From positions 17,872,150-17,936,149 of the forward strand of contig OZ029916.1 in NCBI GenBank assembly GCA_964023275.1: a stretch of 64,000 nt of DNA, read 5' to 3'. This stretch comes from Norana najaformis (Eukaryota > Annelida > Clitellata > Crassiclitellata > Hormogastridae). This document shows positions 1 to 9,879 of the stretch, piece after piece. Position 1 is the stretch's first letter, and each line of letters begins with the position of its first letter. The position numbers and the translations under genes were made by a program. Below the pieces are notes generated by a model, which saw only the letters and a list, made by a program, of their open reading frames with translations, was not told the origin of the DNA and searched no databases.

Positions 1-310
1 ATTCATTTCGGTCAGAATCCGCCGAAGAGATTGGTGCTGCTTGTGAGATTGCCGTCTAAAGAAAGGTGGCTAAATGTGATACTATACTGACAGCTTACTG
101 CTTCATTCCTCTGGCCATCGAAACACTTCTCCCTTCAATCACGAAGGCATAACTTTCATCAACAGCCTTGATTGGCATTTGGCTTGGACAACTGGTTACA
201 AGAGGGAACTTCATTTCATTTGTAATTCAGTTTCATGGTCATCCAGCGCTTCAACACAGCTGCCTATGAAGACATCGTCACAAAGGCGGATAAGGCAAAG
301 TGCAACCATG
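1..310 (+). pseudogene. Non-LTR retrotransposon ORF2 C-terminus relic
   Basis: Broken + frames contain pieces typical of the extreme C-terminus of some LINE polyproteins: a segment near 105-130 that in its better-preserved copy at 1034 reads YCFIPLAIETL, and near 213-275 an ETSFH...VIQRFNT...YED block (consensus ESSFLFQRLS--IQRFN). Stops and frameshifts are present. The relic probably continues to the left of the window. Confidence 0.45.
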
Positions 311-1033
311 CCAAACAACGCACCATTAACTTTTCTAATTCCTGAGGATCCTTTATATCTCGGAAAAAGTAATACTTGCCAAAGAATTTTAATTTTAATG
401 CAGAAACACTAGAGAGGAGGCGCAACTGTTGTTGTACCCAAAATAAATTTGGGGCATGTCCTTTTGTCAACAGCCAACTGACACCGATCCATAGCTAATT
501 ATCTTTAGTCAGCTGATGTAGGCCTAAGCGGATGTAACCCTAAGCCTGTGGTAACAAGACGAGTGTGCATGTAGAAAATGTTTGGTGTTCACGTGCATAT
601 TATCTTACCGAATTAGCAGTATGCATCACAGCACGCAGACCAAATTAAGCCTTTGGTAATACTGTAACTACTCTGTCATTCACAATATGTAGGCCTATGC
701 ACTAATGTAGGCTTACGTAGGCTTATGTATGCATCTGAGCTGTAGTCTAGAGCCCTATAAGAACCTCTCAGAAGCGCTAGTAGCAGCAGGCCTAGTAGTA
801 GTTCCAACGTTTAACGACATCTTATGGCATCAAAGGCCGTTGACGTCGCTCTCCTCCTTTATCGAGGCTTGGGACTGGCACTACCCAAGTACGGCAGTGG
901 CTGAGTTTCAGAAGCGCGCGCTGTGAATACTACTAATATAACAGTTTCGAGGCACCCCGAAGGTACAATCCTTATTTCTTGAGAGTGAGGCAGGTGCCTT
1001 GCCTGGGATGCAACGGCTATTGACACCATGACA
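310..1033. other. Upstream DNA between LINE relic copies
   Basis: There is no supportable gene. A ~45-bp stretch at 806-852 (GACATCTTATGGCA...AAGGCCGTTGACGTC) recurs at 49945-49990, so part of it is an interspersed repeat. Several copies of the palindromic motif TAGGCCTA occur here. Confidence 0.5.
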
Positions 1034-1210
1034 CATTCATTTCGGTCAGAATCCGCCGAAGAGATTAGTGCTGCTTGTGAGATTGCCGTCCAAAGAAAGG
1101 TAGCTGAATGTGATACTACCCTACCAGCTTACTGCTTCATTCCTCTGGCCATCGAAACTCTTCTCCCTCAATCAAGAGGACATTTATTTACAATACGTAG
1201 GCCCTCTACG
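1034..1210 (+). repeat. Direct duplicate of 1-141 (LINE relic copy)
   Basis: Bases 1034-1171 repeat 1-141 with roughly 90% identity by eye (both include ATTCATTTCGGTCAGAATCC). Here the frame is open and encodes HSFRSESAEEISAACEIA...YCFIPLAIETL, a LINE C-terminal signature. After about 1175 the copies diverge. The two copies lie about 1030 bases apart in the same orientation. Confidence 0.7.
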
Positions 1211-1564
1211 TGAAAGTGACCCATAAATTATTCCCCTGCAGTAGGCCTAACTGGCGAACTGATAAAACGAGACCAACTGATGATCAATTGAATTAAAATA
1301 AATGGCTGTGTCCACAGGCTAGACTGTGTATACTGTCATTTAATATCGGAGTGTATACCTACATGTATGTATAGTATATTGTCAATTAATTTAGCGACCC
1401 CTTCCAGAACAAACTGCTCTGAGGCAATGTTCCCTCCAATTGTTTTCGCCGTACGTGTGCTGGCCTATCACGCCCTAGCGTAGATGGAGGCAGGCAGAGG
1501 TCGCTTCGGTGACTGCTGTAGGCCGTATGCAGCGACTGAAGGCGAGCGAGAGCTGAAGGAGCAG

Positions 1565-1572
1565 TATAAAAG
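1565..1572 (+). promoter_or_regulatory. TATA box (TATAAAAG) upstream of the 2141 ORF
   Basis: A clear TATA box lies in GCAGTATAAAAGGATTTG, with a leader of about 550 bases before the ORF and an AATAAA at 2093-2098 just upstream of it. A TATA box followed by a polyadenylation signal within about 600 bases and then a coding start is the layout of a long terminal repeat. LTR ends (TG...CA) and a primer-binding site could not be placed. Confidence 0.5.
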
Positions 1573-2140
1573 GATTTGCGCGGTTGAAAGAGTGCGCTTT
1601 CTTTGTGGAGTTCTCGACTGGTATAGACCCTAGTCGACAGTTCAAATCTTATGGATTTTGATAGTTCCTTTTGGTATAGGTGTTGAACCCTGTAGGTAGA
1701 ATTCGAGGCGATTTTTCTAATGTTTCTTTGTGGATTTAAAGCGGCTTGTTGAAATTATATTCTGGAGTTCAAGTCGATCTAAAATTCTAAATTCTCGGAT
1801 TCGGTTCGCGCTGAGTCGAAGCGTGAATCTATTGCTCAGAAGATTCTTTATTGGATTTTCTGGATTCGAAGCCTGAGTCTTCGAGTTGTTGGACTCGATT
1901 TGGGTGTTTCAACGTTCTACGCTTAGTCAAGACGGACAGGCACAACGAATTGTTGCGTTGGAATGCATCGAGCAGGGAGTTTTATAATTTACTATTTACT
2001 TGGAAATTTGATTAAATGCTCCGAGTTAGTAAATAAGAATTAATTTAAGTTTAAAGAAAGAAATTAAAGACAATTTTATTGGTTTTAATGTAAATAAAGT
2101 TGATTATTAATTCAATCATTAAAACTGTGTTTGTTGTAAA

Positions 2141-2866
2141 ATGGCTGAGGCACTCGGCTGTGATGTAACTCTAGAGGAGGTAGAAGAATTGACAATGGAG
2201 TCTTCGTCAACATCAGTTTCCGAGGCTGAAACTGAATTTCTGCAGCGCCAGACAAATTGGCCAGAGCAAATATTTGAAGCACTTATACAGCGCCAAACTG
2301 AATTTCAGGAGGAAATGGAAGGAACAATGAAGGATTTTATGTTGCGCCAATCCACTCAAGAAACTTGTACAAGAGAGAAAAGTAAGATTGTTGTAGGGGA
2401 AAAGGACCCTTATCCGTCAGAAGATGTGATAACCTTCTGCCCGAAGGTCACGGACACCACTCTAAGTTCGGGAATCGAACCGTCATCTGGTAAGGTAACT
2501 AAAGGTATTGCCCCACAGGAATTACCAACCCTGAGGCGTAGTGCACGATTACAGAATAAGATTCCAACCTATTATGGAGAGGGAGGCATCCGGGTTCAAT
2601 TTACCACCTCTCATGATCAGGGTTCGAATCCGGGTCGGAGCAGTTACAGAACTAAATCACCGCAATTCTACCCCCTACAACAACACGTCACAGCCCCTAA
2701 TGGTGTGGGGGCGGGCGTAACACTACTTCAACGCTGCTACTTCCACACTGGTACCTCTCTCAGCCATGAACTGCCTATTCCTAACAACGTTCCGGAATTC
2801 CTAAGCATTGAAGGGTTGGGGTTTCACTTTGAACTTCCCAAAGCTCCCATATTTTTCCCGAGTTAG
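2141..2866 (+). CDS. 241-aa ORF, probably LTR-retrotransposon-derived (gag/pol remnant)
   Basis: The frame is intact, starting at a strong ATG (TAAAATGG). Residues 1-85 are acidic and coiled-coil-like, with repeated Q-RQT-F/W elements (FLQRQTNWPEQIFEALIQRQ), like the N-terminus of a gypsy-type Gag. Residues 128-146 read PTLRRSARLQNKIPTYYGEG, a signature common at the C-terminus of gypsy-type Pol. The remaining ~95 residues include translation of a tRNA-like B-box segment (2607-2640) and look non-coding in origin. A plausible reading is an LTR element with a large internal deletion joining Gag start to Pol end. No protease, RT, RNase H or integrase is present. It could instead be a lineage-specific host gene. 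Confidence 0.4.
   Translation: MAEALGCDVTLEEVEELTMESSSTSVSEAETEFLQRQTNWPEQIFEALIQRQTEFQEEMEGTMKDFMLRQSTQETCTREKSKIVVGEKDPYPSEDVITFCPKVTDTTLSSGIEPSSGKVTKGIAPQELPTLRRSARLQNKIPTYYGEGGIRVQFTTSHDQGSNPGRSSYRTKSPQFYPLQQHVTAPNGVGAGVTLLQRCYFHTGTSLSHELPIPNNVPEFLSIEGLGFHFELPKAPIFFPS
2580..2645 (+). repeat. tRNA-like (SINE) B-box fragment
   Basis: The segment contains CATGATCAGGGTTCGAATCC, a canonical tRNA/SINE B box (GGTTCGAATCC) with its anticodon-side stem sequence. An A box is not clear upstream, so this is a fragment, and it lies inside the 241-aa ORF. Confidence 0.5.
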
Positions 2867-3059
2867 TATGGTTTGAACTATATTGAGAATGCTTTCGATA
2901 AAGTAATATGTGCAGCCCACCTGTTAGCAATTATACCCGATTTCTGGCTTAATAATTAAGCATTTGTAAGGATATGCTCACGACTGCATGTGCAGTATAT
3001 TGTAATTACTAACAATAAACTCGACAAGGTGACCTTTATCTAGAAGGCAGATGGTGGTA

Positions 3060-3235
3060 TCAACATTTACGACTGCGCAAGTTTAGAGTACTTAAATGGC
3101 GTGGCGACCATTCAAAAGGGCAACAGTGGTGAAGGATCTCACCTGATTAATTCACTGAATAATGAGCAGCGTCGAGACCACACGGTCGCTATAGAAAACC
3201 GTGTACATTTACATTTTACTTAGCAGAAGTGGTGT
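3060..3235 (+). repeat. Interspersed repeat family A, copy 1 (~190 bp)
   Basis: The block GTGAAGGATCTCACCTGATTAATTCA...AATGAGCAG...CACGGTCGCTATAGAAA, then TGTACATTTACATTT, is shared with 50995-51190 and 56388-56585. This copy is the most diverged. Family and mechanism are unknown. Confidence 0.6.
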
Positions 3236-5460
3236 CCACTGATAACAGGCATTCGTGTGGATAGAAGGCCCATGGGATGGTCTGACTACAAAGACATCCA
3301 TTCTTCCCTATAGCCAGACTGCTGCGAGTGATTAACTTAACGTACTGCATAGACTAGCTGGCCGCAGACAACATTGCCTGTTTTATTAACCTTCACTGCA
3401 GGAGCCATCTGAGATTTTTTGCTCAGTAATGTTTTATTAGCAGACACGTCTTGTAAGAGCCTCTTGTACTCGAAATCTCAGAAATCAAATTTTTCATCCG
3501 TACAAAGCTGAATGGATGAATAATCGATGTACGATTCTTCGTAAGGATATATCATGAAATATATCTTTTGTTGCGAATCTGTTGAGCGTCTTAAATGCGA
3601 ATGTCGCATTTATGCAACACCCCTCGAGATACCTACTCATTGGCGTTTCCAGCCCAACCCCCCCCCCGAAAGAGAACAGTTTTCAATTATCTGTGAAAGA
3701 TGTGTGCGGCGTCCCGGCCAAGACACGCAGATCCAGAGAGAGGCTATCCCAGATGGATGGCGCAACCACTGGAACAGTACGACTACATTGCAGATATCCA
3801 TGCAAAAGGAACACTTCAGATTGTGATTCGAATATTTCTGGGTCAATCCAAACTGAAACAAGGCAACAAAGCTCCTGCAAGTAGATCGATGCATCGTCTA
3901 CCTGGAATCGCTAGACCCACATCAAAATCTTAAATTCAAGAGGCCTAATATATACTGTACTTCCAGATCACTGGAGAATAGAGATCGTAGTGTGAACTGA
4001 TGGGACTTTACTAATTTTCCTTCTGCTTTGTCTAATTCTTCATAAATGCTGGTGATCTTCTGTGCTCGACATAAGCCGATACGGGAGTGACATTTGACAT
4101 TTTGGGGAATCATTGATTTGACCCAGTTGTTCGGTGTATACCCTGCTTATAGTCCGGGATTCAATAAAAGTTTAGACCGGTTTCAGATTGGTTGGACGAT
4201 TGAGGATCATCTACATGCACAAGAAACATGCGTTATGGCGGTAAATAAGTCAAATTATTCAAAGAGTGTATTGAAAAGTTAATTAAGCAATTGTTTTTAG
4301 TGCGAATAGGCGCCTATAGGCTAGGGACTTTAGACTATGAATAACACAGACTTAATTAGCCGGTAGCAAACGGATGTGACTTGTAGGTAAGCGGGGTGGC
4401 TAATGGTAGACTGGGAATAAGCAGACGCGAAAATTGAAGCCAGAAGGAGAAAGGACGGCTGTCTGATGATTTCTAGCAAAACAGAGGGTGTGTTGTCTGT
4501 CAGACTGCTTAGGGTTATAGTAAACTTTAAGAAGGTCTTACGGAAAAGTATAATAAGGCAAATTTTCTTTTCGACCTTAGCTTGCTAGTGATTGGACAAG
4601 CGTCAGATTTGAAATGGACATATGTTTGGCATGCAATTTAGTAACTAAATTTGTACCTCCGTTTATTAGGAAAATAAAGATAGCTCCTAATTTCGGCAGA
4701 GAAATAGGCCTACAGCTGGAAAAGTCTTCACTGGCAGGCTCTTGCATTCACGTAGAACCCGAACACGGAGTCTCATCCAGGCCTGTCAGTCGACCGCGCA
4801 TTCAGAGTTCATGGTCTGTGTTTCTTTGAGACGGCCCCGTGGGTCCGCCCTTGTGTGTTTTCAGCATCTGTAATCTAAACAATGCTATCTTTCAGAAGCA
4901 CTTGACTGTATCTAAATGTGTTTCACAGCCAACATAACAGGAACATAAGGACTTCATAAGTTTGTTCAGATGTTAGACTCATACACTGAGGGTCTGCACA
5001 CTGTTTGCAGATGGAACACTATTTGAGTCGCTGTGTGACAGAAGAGGCTATTCAGTAGCTTCTTCCATGAGACTGCATTAATGGGCTTACCTAAACTAAC
5101 AAAAGCTGTTTGGTTTTATGAAAAGGGTCGCCTAGACGTCACAAAAATCGATTAATTCGATGATGGTTTGACAGTTTATAATGTGTGTTGTGACAACTTT
5201 ATCACTTCGTTTTTGCATAGGTTTTCTGTCTGTGTGGAAGTCGGGCGAAATGAAAAATCAAGTCTAGATCCATTGGCCATAGAACGACATCGTAGCGACT
5301 TTGGTGGAGTGAGGCGGCAATATGAATCTTCTACCAAAATTCAACTTAACCAACTGGAAACCTTCGAGAAACAAAGTAAGTATCTAAGCTTTTTGCCTTG
5401 ATATCTTTGTTCCAAGCCTGGGAGGCCTGCTGAGGTTGGTAGATATGTACGTATACAAGT
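3235..5460. other. Upstream DNA, no supported gene
   Basis: A poly-C run occurs at 3658-3667 and there are several small open frames, none with a family signature or splice context. CpG is fairly frequent (about 10 in 4681-4860), as in the rest of the region upstream of 12 kb. Confidence 0.5.
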
Positions 5461-5558
5461 ACGCTTGGATGGGTGGATGGATGAGTGGATGGATGGATGG
5501 AGGCATGCATGCATGCAGGTATATACGATGCATCATTTTACGTACATACATACATGTG

Positions 5559-5600
<42 letters not shown>
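5461..5600. repeat. Microsatellites: GGAT/GCAT (5466-5518) and (TG)20 (5561-5600)
   Basis: These are read directly. A perfect TG run of 40 bases follows a GTACATACATACATG stretch. Confidence 0.95.
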
Positions 5601-5603
<3 letters not shown>

Positions 5604-5639
5604 ATAATTAAGTAAATATGCAAACATATGTCTCACTCA

Positions 5640-5830
5640 TCGTAATCGTAAATTTGAAAAGCGCTGCTTCACGGTAGCCTCAGTAGAGGGGCTTCCGGCC
5701 CTTCATCCCAAAAACTGGGGAATAATACGGTCTTCAAGCGCTTACGGAAGAGGGAGGGGAAGAGGAGAAGAAGCTCGCGTCATATTTCGCTAGAGCTCAA
5801 GGAAATTACTACACTCGCACTAACATTCGA
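5640..5830 (-). repeat. L2/CR1-like LINE 3' end, degraded
   Basis: AAGCGCTGCTTCACGG...GGAATAATACGGTCTTCAAGCGCTTACGG resembles 19899-19990 (AAGCGCCACTTC...AAATAATACAGACTTCAGGCGCTTGCG), the 3' part of the LINE at 19.9-20.6 kb, in the same orientation. Confidence 0.5.
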
Positions 5831-5859
5831 TTATTTAGTGTTAAATGTGCTTCAGTCGA

Positions 5860-6317
5860 AGGCCCAGCACTTCGTCGAAGTTTGGAACTCGTTACCAGTG
5901 AGCATTTGTATATTGCCAAATTTGAGATTGTTTAAGAGGCAGATGCGGCACTTTTTAAAACAACATCTATTTGACTGCTAGCCATAGGTCGATTAGACCT
6001 ACATACTATTTTTTTAAAGTTTCTATGAGATTTTCATGAAACTGTCAGTCGATTGGGCTTGCATATACTGTAGTTTCATTTTTATGTACGGCTTGCACAA
6101 TGATTATTTCAGTTGGCTTATGCACATAAAAGTGCTTTATTTACACTTCGATTGCCAACTCACCTCATTTATGTCAATAGGCGACCCTCAATAAGCGGAA
6201 TTCCGGTTCTTTCTGTGTTTGCGATTTGTATCCCGCAAATTGTAGATTGTCTGTGAAACCTAATATGTTACATTTCGGAAAAATTAAAGAACTGATTGAT
6301 TGATTGATTGATTGACT
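5860..6317 (+). mobile_element. LINE 3' end ending in (GATT)n, copy 1
   Basis: The segment starts with the end of an ORF (EVWNSLPVSICILPNLRLF, then KRQMRHF and a stop near 5981), the usual WN-LP...FK C-terminus of non-LTR RT proteins. A ~310-base 3' UTR follows, ending AAAGAACTGATTGATTGATT. The same ORF end and UTR occur on the minus strand at 56622-57205, and a UTR-only relative lies at 7200-7545. The short tandem tail is the typical 3' end of this kind of LINE. Confidence 0.7.
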
Positions 6318-6329
6318 GGTATAGGTACT

Positions 6330-6560
6330 GTATGTATGACACTGTATATATGTATCTATGTACGTACAGGTAGACGCACATACGTATGCGTATGTACATA
6401 TACTTACTTACATATACATACTTATGCGCATGCATGTAGTGGTACTTGCTCATAGTGAAATATACAAACCTTCATATGTATACATATACATAAGTGTTTA
6501 TATATGTACATGTGGAGACATATCACATTCTCGCTTGTTTGCATGTATGTACTGTATATG
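6330..6560. repeat. TACATA/GTATG-rich low-complexity DNA
   Basis: Imperfect TACATATG-type repeats run through this stretch; open frames in it are artefacts. Confidence 0.7.
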
Positions 6561-6770
6561 AAATTTTGAATAGCGGGAAGTGAGAGTCGAATGAAGCGCT
6601 CAAAACACTCATCGAATGGCAAGGTATCACACTCTGCCAGGGATTCAAGGAAGTCCTGAAGGACCGTCGGCTCCCGTTCGGCGTGCGTATACGTAAGGCA
6701 CTTTATGTGAAGGAACTTCGAACTACATGGAAGAACTTGGTCGATTTCTACTAGTTACTGAATGAACATT

Positions 6771-6811
6771 TGATGATGATGATGATGATGATGATACTAC
6801 AACAACTACTA

Positions 6812-6871
<60 letters not shown>

Positions 6872-7068
6872 ATGATAATAATAATAATGATGATAATAAT
6901 AATAATAAGAAGAAGAAGAAGAAGAAGAAGAACAAGAAGAAGAACAAGAACAAGAAGAACAAGAAGAAGACGAAGAACAAGAACAAGAAGAAGAACGTGA
7001 AGAAGAAGAAGACTTAGAAGAAGAACGCGAAGAGGAAGAAGAACAAGAAGAACAACAAGAACAAGAAT
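6771..7068. repeat. Compound trinucleotide microsatellite GAT-ACT-AAT-AAG/AAC
   Basis: Four trinucleotide blocks follow one another: GAT (6771-6794), ACT (6796-6870), AAT/GAT (6871-6907) and AAG/AAC (6907-7068). Because the period is 3, long homopolymer-like open frames appear on both strands; none is a gene. Confidence 0.95.
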
Positions 7069-7199
7069 CAAAACAGCCCAGCAAAACAACAAAAGCTACG
7101 ATAACATGTCTAGGTTCAGAGATGTCATTTCTACTGTCTTCTATCCAAATCCGCAATTCCTGACAGATCATTTTCACGGTAAATTAATAAGTTAATGCA

Positions 7200-7545
7200 G
7201 CAGAAAGAGGCATCTGAGCATCATTTGGTGCATCGTGCAATGTCAGTGCTGGTGAAGTGATATAATTTTTTTATCATTTTACGATTCCAGCATGGAAATT
7301 TCGAACATTAGTTTTCGCATTAGGCCTACATGTCGTGAGTTTTTCGTATCTTTTTGGAGTTGCTTTTTCTGTTAGCTCTAAATGTTCTAAATGTTTCGGT
7401 ACAGTTAGACTATCTTAAGTTGTTCATATGTCATTGAACATTTGTATCATATTATAGGGGCTCCATAAAGCGGGACTTCTGTTCTTTAGGGTCTGCCTTT
7501 TGTAACCCATGGCAGATATATCTTGCGTATTGTTATTATGATGCT
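7200..7545 (+). repeat. LINE 3' UTR relative of 5860-6317, copy 3
   Basis: CATAAAGCGGGACTTCTGTTC and GTCTGCCTTTTGTAACCC align with TCAATAAGCGGAATTCCGGTTC...TTTGTATCCC at 6190 and with the reverse complement of 56700-56760. It is degraded, without the ORF end. Confidence 0.5.
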
Positions 7546-7629
7546 GTCATCCTAGGTTCAACAAACCAACGAAGGAATACACGAGGAATACATGAGAAGG
7601 AATGTAGCTTTATCCAGCTGTTATCAGCT

Positions 7630-7890
7630 TAAGTCTTGGGGTTAGCATGCTGGATTGTAAATCCTCGCTATGCTTCGAGATGTCTGTTCCACGCGCCACC
7701 TTGCGAATTAGCTATAAAATTATAGTATATTGGTTGTACACTGTCGGTGTGAAGATCAGAAGGTGAGAGGAGGATTGGCCCTCATATGCCGACGCTAAGA
7801 TATAGTGAAGTCGCTATAGAATTTCATACCCATGGATGCCTCTTGTGTTAGCTTAAGAGACTGCTCTTTTTTAAAGCCAGGGTTCAGAGG
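7630..7890 (+). repeat. tRNA-derived SINE, family S, copy 1
   Basis: The tRNA-like head is GGGGTTAGCATGCTGGATTG...GAGATGTCTGTTCC. The body is shared with 52236-52500 and 57450-57640: TTGTACACTGTCGGTGTGAAGATCAG, CCCTCATATGCCGACGCTAAG, AATTTCATACCCATGG, TTAGCTTAAGAGACT. Confidence 0.6.
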
Positions 7891-7935
7891 CAGTGACGGA
7901 GATCTATAACGGTCTGGCGTATACTTGTATTAAAT

Positions 7936-8000
7936 GCCCTCCCTCCCTCCCTCTCTTCCTCCCACCCTCCGTCCCTCCCTCCCTCACTCACTCACTCACT
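7936..8000. repeat. CCCT/TCAC pyrimidine microsatellite
   Basis: Runs of CCCT, then (TCAC)4 at about 7984-7999. Confidence 0.9.
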
Positions 8001-8221
8001 GGCAGCAGCTCTGCCCATTGCGACTGAAAGACGGAAACGAAGATAAAGAGACAGAGAAAATGAGACAAAGACAGAGACAACGAGACAGACGATTTTCAAG
8101 TGTTTTTATACATCGCTCTCTATGACGTTGAATCAATAAAGAACGTTATAACAAGACGTTTGGCGCGTAACTCGTTTGCTGTCTGTTGCGACATCTAGCA
8201 ACGGCGGCAACGGCGTCTCTC

Positions 8222-8312
8222 GCAGACAGAGAACACAGAGGCAGATACAAAGGCAAAGATAGACGGAAACAGAGATACAGAGACAGATACAGAGAGACAG
8301 AGACGTAAAGAT
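8222..8312. repeat. CAGAGA/CAGATA purine-rich repeat
   Basis: Imperfect hexamers (ACAGAG, CAGATA) continue a looser tract at 8040-8100. Confidence 0.85.
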
Positions 8313-8949
8313 GGGCCACAAATACCACAGAGTTCCATGGGTCAACGTGAGAAAAGGCATGCACGTGGAACTCTTAAGACCTCACTGTACAATTCTCTAT
8401 GCGGCTCCATCGGTCAGGCCCCGACAAGAGACCTGTCTAGGCAGGAACTCTCGACTATAGCCTGCTGCGGATGTAGCTGTGTATATCTAAAGTAGGCCAA
8501 GGGTTCCAACGCTTTGAGGTGTTTCGAATCCTACATAGCTTTTAGAAAATTTCAAAAATAATGAGGATGCTGTGACAATGGCGAGCCTGTTATCATGGGC
8601 GCCCGCACATAGGGACAAGATGGGGCACTTACCCTTCCTGTAATTTACATCTGAATACATTGGCCACATCATCCGTTATGACGACTCCCAGGTTTCATGT
8701 TTCGCCCCCTCTTGCACAAATTTCTGTGGGCGTTCTTGTGAAGGGGATTGAGACCAGATGCCAGCGTTTACATCTGTGCAAACGAAAACGATCAAACACT
8801 ATGGAAAATCTAAACAATAATTACAAAGGCTCATGTTTGTTACGTACAGACTGAAAGACGACGAGCAAAGAAAAGTTAGCGTTTGAGTACTTACTAGGCC
8901 AGTAAAATAATATGAAACACTGTAACACAGTAGTTTAACCTCTACGTCA

Positions 8950-9190
8950 GTCAGTCAGTGGCGTAGCTAAGGCCTTCTGCGCCTCCATATCCAAAGCGGA
9001 TAAGGTACAAAATTCTGCGCCTCAATATCCAAAATCTATGCTGAATTTCGAAAAATAAAAGGTCTAATTATCGTGGACACGCGCACGTAGAGAAAAGATG
9101 GGACACTATTAGGGCCTATGCTCCTTCAACTTGCACGTCCTCAGCCCTGCGCCCGAAGACACTCGAGCTTATTTGGGGGGGGGGGGGACG
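8950..9190 (+). repeat. Possible non-autonomous DNA-transposon fragment with G13 run
   Basis: It begins CAGTGGCGTAGCTAAGG, a start found at the ends of many animal cut-and-paste transposons. A run of 13 G ends it at 9175-9187. A matching inverted terminus was not found. A diverged relative of the inner part (CGCAC-TA-GGACAAGATGGGGCACT) lies at 8600-8635. Confidence 0.35.
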
Positions 9191-9804
9191 TAGTGACGTC
9201 TGGAGGCCCTCTTTCTCGTTCTCGTTGGTTGATGATTGCCAGTAAAACTTGGCCTATATTGGTTGGATAGAAAATACCAAACAAAACAATTCGATTGCTG
9301 CAATGTCGAGAAGCTACGTCGTATAAATTCTATGTAAACAGGTGCAAAGATTTCGTTTCAGGATCTAGGCCTAAAGTCATTGGCTTTGACATTTATTGGC
9401 ATTTCGGGTTTCGCATGTGAGCATTAGTGGCCTGGAAGACCCGAATGCGCTGGTGACATCAGTGTATATAAAATAGGAAGGTGTTTTGTACGTTTTGCTC
9501 TTTATGACACTCGGTTGAAACTTGTATGGAGAGCATACATGGACTTAGTGACGTTCGATACTGATGCGTGCTAGCAGTGCATATCAAGGCAATAGACATG
9601 ATGCTGACGGTGGTGATAGTGGTGACGACGATGATGATAACGACGACAACAATGCTTATGATATATGATGGGCGAAGGTAACATGAAAACGAGAAAGGAA
9701 ACCTTCTGCAACAAATGGAATGCAATGAAGCTATACCTTTGTCCTTCATTTTGGTGTGCAGTGCTAAGGCGCTTTACATGCCTATAATTATCTCCTCTTC
9801 TTTA

Positions 9805-9845
9805 GTATGTACGTATGTATGTATGCATGCATGTATGCGTGTGTA
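9805..9845. repeat. TATG/CATG microsatellite
   Basis: GTATGTATGTATGCATGCATG-type repeat next to a GGCGCTTTACATG LINE-tail-like sequence (9769). Confidence 0.8.
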
Positions 9846-9879
9846 TCTGAGCTTTTGTATAGCTCCTTTTAAGGAACTT

